NCBI GenBank assembly: GCA_000424365.1
Contig: KE384175.1
Coordinates: forward strand, 46,212-110,211
DNA: 64,000 nucleotides
Reading direction: 5' to 3'
Origin: Lachnospiraceae bacterium NK4A144
Lineage (GTDB): Bacteria > Bacillota > Clostridia > Lachnospirales > Lachnospiraceae
In this document: in pieces, positions 52,751 through 61,519 of the stretch
Layout: every line of letters starts with the position of its first letter
Numbering within the stretch: the stretch's first letter is position 1
Program-made: the position numbers and the translations under genes
The notes under the pieces: generated by a model
The model's input: only the letters and a program-made list of their open reading frames with translations
What the model was told of the DNA's origin: nothing
Database searches by the model: none

Positions 52751-54831
52751 TGTATCGTCAGGCAACGGAAATTCTAAAAAAATTGTCGCTTCGTGAAAAA
52801 GTTGGTCTTATGAGTGGACACACATCAAGAAAGTCAATTCATGGAGCTTTAAAGGGAACTACTGGGGTACATTACAATGAATATCCGTATTCTGCTGGCG
52901 GTAATCCGGAGAAGGGGATACCGGCCGTGGAATTTTGTGATGGACCGAATGGAGTTGTTTGTGGAAGGGGGAAAAGTACTTGTTTTCCTGTTCCGATGAT
53001 GCGCGCAGCTTCTTTTGATACGGAACTTGAAGAGAAGATTGGCGCAGCAATAGGAGAAGAAATCCTGGCATATGGTGGAAATCTTTTTGGTGGAGTATGT
53101 ATAAATCTTCCTTATCATCCCGGTTGGGGGCGATGTCAGGAAACGTACGGAGAAGATGATTTTCTAATAGGTGAAATGGGAAAGGCTATGGTACGAGGCG
53201 TTCAAAGTACAGGAGTAATTGCGTGTTTGAAACATTTCGCATTCAACCAAATGGAGAATAATCGTTTCCGTGTAAATGTCGTGTGTGATAAAAAAACTGA
53301 GCGTGAAATATTTTTACGTCATTTTGAAAAATGTGTGAAGGCAGGAGCCGGAGCGGTAATGAGCGCATATAACAGCTATCAGGGGGTTATGTGTGGGCAT
53401 AATTCGTATTTGCTAAATGATGTTTTAAAGGAAGAATGGGGATTTGACGGTTTTATATTGAGCGATTTTACCTGGGGCGTACGCGATACGGTCGAGGCTG
53501 CCAATGGTGGACAAAACATAGAAATGGCAGATACGTTGTATTTTGGCTCAAGACTTGTTCAGGCGGTACAAGAGGGCAAAGTAAGCGAAAGTGTAATTGA
53601 CGATGCAGCGTTCCGTATTATTTATACAATGTTGAGATTTGACAACATAAGACGTGAGGCATTTAAGGGGTTAAAAAAGCAGAATCGTATATCGACAGCC
53701 GGAATGATAAAAAAATCCGTGATCGGCTGTAAATCTCACAGACAGCTTGCGCTTCGCAGTGCAGAAGAGGGATGTGTACTTTTAAAAAATGAGGGCCCGG
53801 TATTACCTCTTTCTCGAAATAATCGAAAAATTGCAGTATTCGGGAGACTGGCGGATACGCCAAATACCGGAGATCGCGGATCTGCCAGAGTATATCCGGA
53901 ATATACTGTGACGATTATACAGGGAATCCTGAAAGAAGTATCAGAAGATGCGGAAGTGATTTATTATACGGGAAAAAATTTGTCGCATGCAAAGCGTTTG
54001 ATGAAAGAAGCTGATGCAGCGATCATTGTTGCCGGATATGATTATTATGATGAGGGAGAAGCGATTTCAAGGGATCAGTCTACTCCGGAAAAGGGCTCCT
54101 TTGCAGGAGGTGATCGCTGCGGACTTCTCAGACTACATGAAGATGATGAGGAATTTCTGGAGAAAACGGCGGGATTAAACTCAAATACGATCGTGATCCT
54201 GATTGCCGGAAGTATGATCATTCCGGGAAAATGGATTGAAAAGATCCCATCTGTGCTATATGGCTTTTATGGAGGGATGGAAGGTGGCCGTGCTATTGCC
54301 AGAGTATTATTTGGAAAATGTGATCCCGGAGGAAGACTTCCATTTGTCATACCGGAAAAAGAAGAGGATCTGCCGAAACTTGATTTTTCAGCGAATGAAG
54401 TGAGATATCAATACTGGCATGGTTATCGACGATTAAAGCATTTGGGAAAGAAAGCGATGTTTCCGTTTGGATATGGATTATCATACACGACATTTAAATT
54501 ATTTGGAGTAGAGGCTGAATTTGACAGAGAACACCTGAAAATCAGAATTTCTGCAAATATACAGAATACAGGAAAAAGAACCGGAGAAACGATATTGCAG
54601 GTTTATGTAAAAACTCCTGAGAATGACAGTGTATTTTGCATAAAGGGTTTCAAAAGAGTAAAGCTGGAAAAGGATGAAGAGAAAGAGGTACAGATTGAAA
54701 TTGAAAAATTTGATCTTGAAATCTGGAATGTTGAAGGGGGATTTTTTCATCTTCTGCCCGGAAAATATAACATTGGGGTAGGGTTTTCTTCAGATGAGAA
54801 ACAATGGAATATTTTAGAATGTTTGGTGTGA
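52750..54831 (+). CDS. GH3 family beta-glycosidase
   Basis: A 693-aa intracellular enzyme: (alpha/beta)8 barrel with ETYGEDDFLIGEMG and CLKHFAFN, nucleophile Asp239 in FILSDFTWG, an alpha/beta sandwich with GSMIIPGKWIEKIPSV, and a C-terminal fibronectin-like domain (QVYVKTPEN; GKYNIGVGFS). Family members remove beta-linked glucose or xylose. No signal peptide, so it works on imported oligosaccharides with the GH43 enzyme and GPH transporter that follow. Confidence 0.92.
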   Translation: MYRQATEILKKLSLREKVGLMSGHTSRKSIHGALKGTTGVHYNEYPYSAGGNPEKGIPAVEFCDGPNGVVCGRGKSTCFPVPMMRAASFDTELEEKIGAAIGEEILAYGGNLFGGVCINLPYHPGWGRCQETYGEDDFLIGEMGKAMVRGVQSTGVIACLKHFAFNQMENNRFRVNVVCDKKTEREIFLRHFEKCVKAGAGAVMSAYNSYQGVMCGHNSYLLNDVLKEEWGFDGFILSDFTWGVRDTVEAANGGQNIEMADTLYFGSRLVQAVQEGKVSESVIDDAAFRIIYTMLRFDNIRREAFKGLKKQNRISTAGMIKKSVIGCKSHRQLALRSAEEGCVLLKNEGPVLPLSRNNRKIAVFGRLADTPNTGDRGSARVYPEYTVTIIQGILKEVSEDAEVIYYTGKNLSHAKRLMKEADAAIIVAGYDYYDEGEAISRDQSTPEKGSFAGGDRCGLLRLHEDDEEFLEKTAGLNSNTIVILIAGSMIIPGKWIEKIPSVLYGFYGGMEGGRAIARVLFGKCDPGGRLPFVIPEKEEDLPKLDFSANEVRYQYWHGYRRLKHLGKKAMFPFGYGLSYTTFKLFGVEAEFDREHLKIRISANIQNTGKRTGETILQVYVKTPENDSVFCIKGFKRVKLEKDEEKEVQIEIEKFDLEIWNVEGGFFHLLPGKYNIGVGFSSDEKQWNILECLV

Positions 54832-54851
54832 TCTATATAGTGATCAGTCTC

Positions 54852-54884
54852 AAAATGACAGGGAAGATGAACCCTGTCATTTTT
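54852..54884 (+). terminator. Terminator after GH3
   Basis: AAAATGACAGGG (54852-54863) and CCCTGTCATTTT (54872-54883) form a 12-bp stem with T-run. It separates GH3 from the GH43/GPH pair, so the latter has its own promoter. Confidence 0.88.
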
Positions 54885-55066
54885 GTTTTTGTATATAGAG
54901 CACAAATATAATCTTATGTGATTAGAGATAATACACAAAATGCATCAAGCCTAAAAAATACCCCAGTATATCATGTCCCAAAATGACGGTTGCTATTCTC
55001 TTTATGACAGCACGACGCATTTTTAAATTTTTATAATAAATGCAGCAAATGGAAAGGAGAGAGCGA

Positions 55067-56479
55067 TTGAAGTATCAGTGTCATAATCCATATCTTCCGA
55101 TCGAGGAACATATACCGGATGGAGAACCAAGAGTATTCGGAGACAGGTTATATGTATTTGGAAGTCATGATCTTGAGAATGGAAATGAATTTTGCGAACA
55201 GGACTATGTTACCTGGTCAGCATCGGTAGATGATCTGTCAGATTGGAGATATGAAGGTGTTATCTATAGAAAAGATCAGGATCCATATAATCAGGATCTT
55301 CTTCCGCTATATGCACCGGATGTAATATGCGGTCCGGATGGGAGATATTATCTGTATTATTGCATTAAATTTCAAGATAGTATTCATGTTGCTGTAGCAG
55401 ATCGTCCCACAGGACCTTATGAATTTTATGGTAGAGTACATTATCCGGATGGCCAGGTCATGAGCGAGAATCAGCCGTATGATCCATCTGTAATTGTAAC
55501 AGATGGAAAGGTATATCTTTATTTCGGTTTTGCCCCCTGTATGATCAATATTCCACGGTATAAGGGGCAGGATTTACGCGGCGGCAGTGTTTTGGAGCTT
55601 GAGAGTGATATGCTGACTGTCAAAAAAGGACCGGAAATCGTGATTCCAAGTCTGAAATATGGAAAAGGAACCTCATTTGAGGGAAATGAATATTTTGAAG
55701 GACCTTCCATACGGAAAATTGGTGATCTTTTTTACCTTATTTATTCTTCTGTAAATACCCATCAGCTTTGTTATGCAACAAGTCGTGATCCGGTGAAAGG
55801 ATTTGAATTTCGTGGATGCATCATATCAAATGGTGACGTTGGGTATAAAGGGCGTAAGGAAGAGGACAAAGTGATGAGTGTAGGAAATGATCACGGTGGC
55901 CTCGTGAAGATCAAGGATCAGTGGTATGTCTTTTACCATCGCCACACATCTCTAAACCAGTATAATCGTCAGGGATGCGCGGAAAAAATTCAAATTTTGG
56001 AAGATGGGAGTATACCGCAGGTTTGTGTGACTACAAGCGGTATGAATCCGGAACCTTTGTCCGGAAAAGAAACATATCCTGCGGTTTATTGCTGTAATCT
56101 GACTAATGGCCACATGGGGGCATTAAATTCTTTAGGGCGGTCAAATCGGGAAATTGAGTTTCCATATATAACGAGTGTGCAGAATGAGCGGTATATAACC
56201 AATATTTCCGACGGAGACAGGATTGGATATAAGTATATAAATTTGTCTGAAACAAATGGTATTGAGGTGACGTACCGATGCAGTGAAGACGGTGTGTTAG
56301 AGATATACAGTGATCTTGATTGTGAACCGGAGAGTCAAAAGGGAAAAATATATCTCAGATCATCGAAGGATTGGAAAGATGCGGAAACGACGGTGACGTT
56401 TCAGTCAGATGAAAAAGAATTATATTTTCGTTTTCGAGGTAAAGGAAAAGCGGATCTCAATACGCTAAAACTGAGCTGA
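55067..56479 (+). CDS. GH43 family beta-xylosidase/arabinofuranosidase
   Basis: A 470-aa intracellular glycosidase with the five-bladed propeller pattern: DGEPRVFGDRLYVFGSHD (catalytic base Asp), APDVICGPDGRYYLYY, NQPYDPSVIV (pKa-modulating Asp) and FEGPSIRKIGDLFYLIYS (catalytic acid Glu), plus a C-terminal beta-sandwich. The start is probably TTG 55067, six bases after AAAGGAGA; the ATG at 55040 sits before that site. It trims xylan or arabinan side chains after uptake by the adjacent symporter. Confidence 0.88.
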   Translation: MKYQCHNPYLPIEEHIPDGEPRVFGDRLYVFGSHDLENGNEFCEQDYVTWSASVDDLSDWRYEGVIYRKDQDPYNQDLLPLYAPDVICGPDGRYYLYYCIKFQDSIHVAVADRPTGPYEFYGRVHYPDGQVMSENQPYDPSVIVTDGKVYLYFGFAPCMINIPRYKGQDLRGGSVLELESDMLTVKKGPEIVIPSLKYGKGTSFEGNEYFEGPSIRKIGDLFYLIYSSVNTHQLCYATSRDPVKGFEFRGCIISNGDVGYKGRKEEDKVMSVGNDHGGLVKIKDQWYVFYHRHTSLNQYNRQGCAEKIQILEDGSIPQVCVTTSGMNPEPLSGKETYPAVYCCNLTNGHMGALNSLGRSNREIEFPYITSVQNERYITNISDGDRIGYKYINLSETNGIEVTYRCSEDGVLEIYSDLDCEPESQKGKIYLRSSKDWKDAETTVTFQSDEKELYFRFRGKGKADLNTLKLS

Positions 56480-56513
56480 AGTCATCGAATGATCAATGAA
56501 GGAGGATTTTTCT

Positions 56514-57899
56514 ATGAGCTATGTAAATGTGGGTGGTTATCGGGAAAGTAATGCCGGGACAACTGTAAGTGCCAGACCGGGATTCGGTGAAAAAGTTGCG
56601 TTTGCGCTGGGAGATGGTGGTTGTAATTTCGTATGGACAACAATAGGATCCTTTTTAACACTGTACTATACAGATAGTGTGGGAATCGCAGCAGCAACTG
56701 TCGGTACGATGATGCTCCTTGCCAGACTATTAGATGGTGTGTCGGACCTGATAATGGGAGCGATCATTGACCGTACACATACCAGATGGGGTAAAGCACG
56801 TCCTTGGATCTTATGGTCAGCATTTCCGATGGCAATTGGTCTGATACTGATATTTTCGGTGCCTTCCGGTTTTTCTATGCAGGGAAAAGTTGCCTATGCA
56901 TTTATTACGTATGTCATAATGGCAGCGGTAATATATACAGCATGCAATTTAGCATATAATACGCTTCTGGCACTGTTCAGTCCGGAACCGAAAGATCGTG
57001 TTCAGGCCAGCTCGTTCCGTTTCTTTTGTACAATGGCTATCGTTCTCTTTATTAATTACAATACGCAGAATTTTGTTGGCAGGTTTGGTTGGACAGGAAT
57101 GGCTGTGATCTTTGCTGCGATCGCATTTGTGATGTTATTGGCAACATTCTATTTTACAAGGGAACGAAATGTCTCTGTTGCAGAGAAGGGTGAAAAAGTT
57201 GCAAAGCAGCCGCTTGGTGAATCATTTAAGCTTCTTTTCAAGAATAAATACTTTCTTTTAGTCACTATCATTTTTGTCGTAAACTATACTGCGCTTGGTG
57301 TGAATAATGGACTTAGAATTTACTTTGCACGTGATGTATTAGGAAATGCAGGTTTGATGGGAACATTAACTTTGTGCTTTATCCTGCCGAAAATGATCGG
57401 AAATCTGGTATATCCATATATTGTAAAGGTTCTTGGAAACTGGAAATCTATGGTGATCGGATATGTAATAGAAATTGCCGGTGTTGCGATCATGGCATTT
57501 CTTCCAGCATCCACACCGGTTGCATTTACCGGGTTGGTACTTCTTGGAGTAGGTGGAATTCCGCATAATGCAGGACTGTTCTCTTTAGTTGCTGATGTAG
57601 TAGATTATGGTGAATGGAAAACCGGCACCAGACTGGATGGTCTGACGAACTCTGCCACATCATTTGGTATGAAAGTGGGATCCGGTCTGGGATCTGCAAT
57701 AGTAGGATGGGGACTTGCATGGGCTGCTTATGACGGATCTCAGGCAGGACAGACGGCTGCGACAATTGCCGGAATTAAGACTGCTTATACAATTATTCCT
57801 ATCGTACTTTTTGCGATTGGTCTTATTACGCTTCTTTTCTGCAATCTGGATAAATTTGCGCCACAGATGGAAAAAGATCTGGCAAAGAAAAGAGCTTAA
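56514..57899 (+). CDS. GPH-family sugar:cation symporter (MelB/XynB type)
   Basis: A 461-aa membrane protein with 12 helices and the GPH pattern (VAFALGDGGCNFVWTTIGSFL; DGVSDLIMGAIIDRTHTRWGKARPW in two pieces; ADVVDYGEWKTG). It imports oligosaccharides or pentosides with Na+ or H+. The ATG at 56496 precedes its own AAGGAGG, so ATG 56514 is the start. Together with GH43 and GH3 it makes a small xylo-oligosaccharide unit controlled by AraC. Confidence 0.92.
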   Translation: MSYVNVGGYRESNAGTTVSARPGFGEKVAFALGDGGCNFVWTTIGSFLTLYYTDSVGIAAATVGTMMLLARLLDGVSDLIMGAIIDRTHTRWGKARPWILWSAFPMAIGLILIFSVPSGFSMQGKVAYAFITYVIMAAVIYTACNLAYNTLLALFSPEPKDRVQASSFRFFCTMAIVLFINYNTQNFVGRFGWTGMAVIFAAIAFVMLLATFYFTRERNVSVAEKGEKVAKQPLGESFKLLFKNKYFLLVTIIFVVNYTALGVNNGLRIYFARDVLGNAGLMGTLTLCFILPKMIGNLVYPYIVKVLGNWKSMVIGYVIEIAGVAIMAFLPASTPVAFTGLVLLGVGGIPHNAGLFSLVADVVDYGEWKTGTRLDGLTNSATSFGMKVGSGLGSAIVGWGLAWAAYDGSQAGQTAATIAGIKTAYTIIPIVLFAIGLITLLFCNLDKFAPQMEKDLAKKRA

Positions 57900-58035
57900 A
57901 AATATTGATAATAAATATAGCGGTGTATGTCCAATAACTTTTTTTATCATTGTCCGTTTTACATTTTGGCTCGACTGTTTAATGACATATCTTTATAATG
58001 ATTATAACTGATAATGATGACAATGGTGATGAATT

Positions 58036-59691
58036 ATGGGTATATATTTGAATCCGGGAAAAGACTCTTTTGAGGAAGCTGTCAATTCTGAAATCTATGT
58101 TGATAAGACAGAAATAATTGGCTTTCTCAATTCGGTTGTAAGAACAAAGCAAAAATATGTCAGTGTTTCAAGACCACGCCGCTTTGGAAAGTCTATGACG
58201 GCAGATATGATATGTGCATATTATGATAGAGAAGCTGACAGTCGGTGTTTGTTCGAAAATCTGAAACTTGCCGAAAGTAAAACATTTGATAAATGGGACG
58301 AATACATTGGTGGGTTTGATGTTATCCGTATCGTTATGACCGATTTCATAAAAGAAGACGTCTGCGTAGCTGATTCTATAAAAAAGCTTACTATTCGTGT
58401 TTTGGATGAATTGAATGAGGTATATCCCGGAGTGAATTACGATGTTTCTGATCTCGGGTTTAGTATGGATAAATTTTACAGAAAAACCGGGCATCAGTTT
58501 GTAATTGTTTTGGATGAATGGGATGCTGTTTTTCGCGTCAGAAAGGATGACAAGAATGGACAGATCATGTACCTTGATTTTCTCAGGGACTGGATGAAGG
58601 ATAAGACGTATGTTGCACTTGCGTATATGACAGGTATTCTTCCGATAAAGAAATATGGAAAACATTCAGCTCTTAATATGTTTACAGAGTATTCTATGAT
58701 GTTTCCGCGACAGTTAGCTCAATATACCGGATTTACCGAAGTAGAAGTAAAAAAGTTATGTGAGGAATATGGTCGTGATTTTGAAAAAATCAGGGTTTGG
58801 TATGATGGATATGAAGTTAGTGATGTTGTGCCAAAGGATCCTAATTATGCTGAACTAAAACTAACAGGAAAAGAGAGAATCGCAACTCGTTATGCGTTAT
58901 ATAGCCCTCTGTCGGTAGTAGAAGCAATGACAACCGGTGTGATAAAAGACTATTGGAACAAAACAGAGACATATGAAGCGCTGGCTGATTATATTCGAAA
59001 AGATTATGATGGATTGAAAGATTCGGTGGCCTTACTTATGAGCGGTGGCCGATTGAAGGTGGACTCATCTGCATATCAGAACGATATGACTACTTTTACA
59101 AGTAAAGACGATGTTTTATCTTTGCTGATTCATTTGGGCTATTTGGGATATGATGATGAGAACGGAGAGGTATTTATCCCTAATCTGGAAATTTTGGATG
59201 AATTTAAGACTTCCACAAAAACATCGGAATGGTTAGATGCGTTTGATTCTTTCCGTATTTCACAGGAATTATTAAAGGCAACATTGGAGATGAATGTTGA
59301 TAGAGTTGCGGAATTGCTTGAGAAAGCTCATAACAAGGCCGGAAATAAGACATACAATGATGAGTCGGCACTTAGCTATGCTGTTCAGTATGCTTATTAT
59401 GCGGCGCAGCAATACTACACAGTTATTCCTGAGTTAGATTCGGGAAAGGGGTATGCGGATATTGTTTATATTCCGTCACCAAATCATTCTGATAAGCCTG
59501 TATTACTTATAGAATTGAAATATGATAAAACACCGGAAGGAGCGATAGAACAGATAAAGAGACAGGACTATCCCGAGAGATTGGAGCATTATAGGGGAAA
59601 TATCTTGCTTGTTGGCATCAATTATAAAAAGGGACTGGATAACGATAATCCAGAGTTTAAGCATCATAGCTGTATAATTGAAAAGGCGTAA
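58036..59691 (+). CDS. AAA-ATPase-like protein with C-terminal PD-(D/E)XK nuclease domain
   Basis: A 551-aa protein of the multicopy AAA-ATPase_like/PDDEXK_9 group. Walker A RPRRFGKS (Gly51-Lys52-Ser53), Walker B VIVLDEWD, and a C-terminal nuclease core with Asp475 (YADIVY) and Glu493-x-Lys495 (ELK). Such genes are abundant in Bacteroidetes and gut clostridia; their role is unknown, with mobile-element control or defence suggested. A perfect hairpin terminator starts four bases after its stop, and an Rpn-like gene lies beyond. Confidence 0.88.
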   Translation: MGIYLNPGKDSFEEAVNSEIYVDKTEIIGFLNSVVRTKQKYVSVSRPRRFGKSMTADMICAYYDREADSRCLFENLKLAESKTFDKWDEYIGGFDVIRIVMTDFIKEDVCVADSIKKLTIRVLDELNEVYPGVNYDVSDLGFSMDKFYRKTGHQFVIVLDEWDAVFRVRKDDKNGQIMYLDFLRDWMKDKTYVALAYMTGILPIKKYGKHSALNMFTEYSMMFPRQLAQYTGFTEVEVKKLCEEYGRDFEKIRVWYDGYEVSDVVPKDPNYAELKLTGKERIATRYALYSPLSVVEAMTTGVIKDYWNKTETYEALADYIRKDYDGLKDSVALLMSGGRLKVDSSAYQNDMTTFTSKDDVLSLLIHLGYLGYDDENGEVFIPNLEILDEFKTSTKTSEWLDAFDSFRISQELLKATLEMNVDRVAELLEKAHNKAGNKTYNDESALSYAVQYAYYAAQQYYTVIPELDSGKGYADIVYIPSPNHSDKPVLLIELKYDKTPEGAIEQIKRQDYPERLEHYRGNILLVGINYKKGLDNDNPEFKHHSCIIEKA

Positions 59692-59695
59692 ATTG

Positions 59696-59730
59696 AAAGA
59701 GACAGGTGCCACCCGGCACCTGTCTCTTTT
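59696..59730. terminator. Bidirectional terminator hairpin, Rpn element copy B
   Basis: AAAGAGACAGGTGCC (59696-59710) and GGCACCTGTCTCTTT (59715-59729) form a perfect 15-bp stem around ACCC. The same hairpin, with one change, lies beside the second Rpn gene at 63427. Confidence 0.88.
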
Positions 59731-60259
59731 GATAGATTACATCTCATTTATACGTCCTTAGGCTCAACTATATTAAATTCGAGGTAAAGTTTTTCGCGAT
59801 AGTTCTTATCAGTAGCAACTTTGGCGATATCATCATTGCGTCCTGCGTTAATAAGAGCATCAATAAGCCGAGCTAACTTGTCCTCGCCCTCCTGGTGACC
59901 TTCAGCACGTCCTTCAGCACGTCCTTCCGCACGTCCAACCACACGTCCTTCTTCACGTTCTTCCTGGCGCCATTCCTCTACAGCCTTACACACGTCAACC
60001 ACCTCCTGGTTCTCCGGTATCGTTAAATTTAGATTGGTAAATGTATTGATCGCAATTGCAGAATCCCTGTCAATATTGCGAAAAGCCTTGTCATTGCTTA
60101 ATAGATCTTTTAAACGATTTTTATCATTGCCAATTCGTACGATTTTCAATACGTGTTTTACATCTGTCATAAACACGTTAAGATCATCGATTTCTTCAGG
60201 AACTACGAGATTCATCTTGTAGTCAGGAATGAAAGCTAAAATTTCGGGATCAATCCCAG
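59696..60259. repeat. Direct repeat flanking the OLD operon, left copy
   Basis: Hairpin plus C-terminal half of the Rpn gene. It pairs with 63427-64000 at high identity by eye, in the same orientation, about 3.7 kb apart. The differences are mainly in the 12-base GRAEG repeat block. Confidence 0.88.
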
Positions 60260-60748
60260 ATGGAAACATCTCATGCAGACGTCTCGGAGCGTCCCATTTA
60301 TCCGGACCCCAATAAACTGTGATCGTGATCACCGGTAAAATCCGGTCATCTTTCTTCAAGCCTGACAGAAAATCAGTCTCCTTGTATTGTGGATCAAGTT
60401 CCTTATTCTTTTTGGCAATAGATTTTATTTGGTCAGCATAATTAATAGCATCATACAGGAGACATCTTACAGAAAATTAATATCTGTTTGGTTCTCGATG
60501 CCGACTATAGCGATCCAGTATTGCTCCTGAACCTGTCTAAAAACTACCTTTTTCAGTACATCTCTGTATTTCTGGATAGAAATCGGAATATTTTTGATGA
60601 TATCCTCAAATACTTCTGTAGTATCTTCGCCGGACAGATCATTCGCATGAATTCTCTGAACGCCATTAAAAAGTACATAATTTGCGACATCAGCGAACTT
60701 TTTGTTATCTGAGAGATAAGCTTTTTCTGATGTATCTTTCTTTGACAA
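59748..60748 (-). pseudogene. Frameshifted Rpn-family nuclease/transposase-like gene
   Basis: Two reading frames make one broken gene. The 5' part (60748-60467) begins at TTG with AAAGGACA ahead of it and ends after NQTDINF. The rest continues in another frame (VRCLLYDAINYADQIKS, then KKDDRILPVITITVYWG). A few bases, normally encoding about YAMPVR, are missing near 60470-60478, so the frame shifts. The C-terminal half keeps the family's GRAEG repeats and NAGRNDDIAKV end. Intact relatives are PD-(D/E)XK proteins (TIGR01784-like) that promote recombination. The frame shift could be a recent mutation or a read error. Confidence 0.87.
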
Positions 60749-60843
60749 TGTGTTGTCCTTTCAGTGTTAGTATAGCAAAAATATGAGTTATGAGCATCGT
60801 GGGTTTGGCTGATTTTTCTATTGGAAAATGATTTCGAGATGGG

Positions 60844-61063
60844 ATGTACGGGAGTGAAAGTGGTGGTGTGGAAGTTGGTTTTCTAATTTGGATGAAAATA
60901 ATAAAGGAATAATTGAGCGATCTGCTCGGATAAAAATATATCTAATGTATACAAAAAGAGACTCGGATACTATAACAGGAAATGAATGATGTGTAAAGAG
61001 ATAAATACACTGTTACTGTTAACTTGTGGTTTTCGTGCCATAATGGAACTAACGCATAATGAA
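60844..61063. repeat. Diverged 220-bp repeat, copy B
   Basis: The counterpart of 51532-51752. It starts 96 bases before the broken Rpn gene's start on the minus strand and stops about 15 bases before the palindrome at 61077, which marks the start of the HTH-OLD operon region. Confidence 0.85.
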
Positions 61064-61076
61064 AATATATAACTCG

Positions 61077-61102
61077 AAAATATGTTATTAATAACATATT
61101 TT
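61077..61102. promoter_or_regulatory. 26-bp perfect palindrome, operator 1 of the OLD operon
   Basis: Both halves read AAAATATGTTATT / AATAACATATTTT. Its core ATGTTA-N4-TAACAT recurs at 61160. It lies about 115 bases before the HTH gene. Confidence 0.7.
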
Positions 61103-61159
61103 TGGATGTAAATTTGATTATTGTCACAAAAAACAAATTATGTGTTTCACCCTCCATCT

Positions 61160-61175
61160 ATGTTATACTTAACAT
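61160..61175. promoter_or_regulatory. Operator 2 overlapping the -10 of the OLD operon
   Basis: ATGTTA-TACT-TAACAT, the same arms as operator 1. TATACT (61164-61169) inside it is a good -10 box, so a protein bound here would block transcription. The 78-bp distance between centres suits co-operative binding. Confidence 0.7.
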
Positions 61176-61192
61176 AAATGGAGGGCATTATA

Positions 61193-61519
61193 ATGGGTGA
61201 AAACGAAATGGATGCTATATTTGAACAGATAAACAAGCTAAATAAACCAGTTTCTGATTCTGAAACAACTCCTGTCAGCAGTACAAATAGTGCTTTAGGC
61301 GATATGCTAAACGGAGTGTCCGTCGAAATACAAAGAATTTTGGACGAAAATAAACTCACACAGGAAGATTTGTGCAAAATGACCGGAATGTCCCAGTCTA
61401 ATATAAGTAAAATACTAAATGGTAAAGTTGTACCACGACTTGATACGTTGCAGAAAATAGCAGCATCAACAAACACAAAACTTGTTGTTAGCTTCGAAAA
61501 AATTGGAGGAGATGAATAA
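61193..61519 (+). CDS. XRE/HigA-type HTH regulator of the OLD operon
   Basis: A 108-aa protein with a disordered N-terminal part (about 1-35, Ser/Thr/Glu-rich) and an XRE helix-turn-helix (about 48-95: LTQEDLCKMTGMSQSNISKIL, split at the turn). The ATG at 61193 follows GGAGGG; an earlier ATG at 61178 overlaps that site. Two copies of a palindrome upstream are natural binding sites, pointing to autorepression of the following ATPase and TOPRIM genes. It overlaps the ATPase gene by one base. An antitoxin-like or phage-responsive role is inference. Confidence 0.85.
   Translation: MGENEMDAIFEQINKLNKPVSDSETTPVSSTNSALGDMLNGVSVEIQRILDENKLTQEDLCKMTGMSQSNISKILNGKVVPRLDTLQKIAASTNTKLVVSFEKIGGDE

Noticed and set aside
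59870..59960. CRISPR-like or tandem-repeat array in the Rpn gene
   Set aside because: The short 12-base units code for GRAEG repeats and have no spacers.
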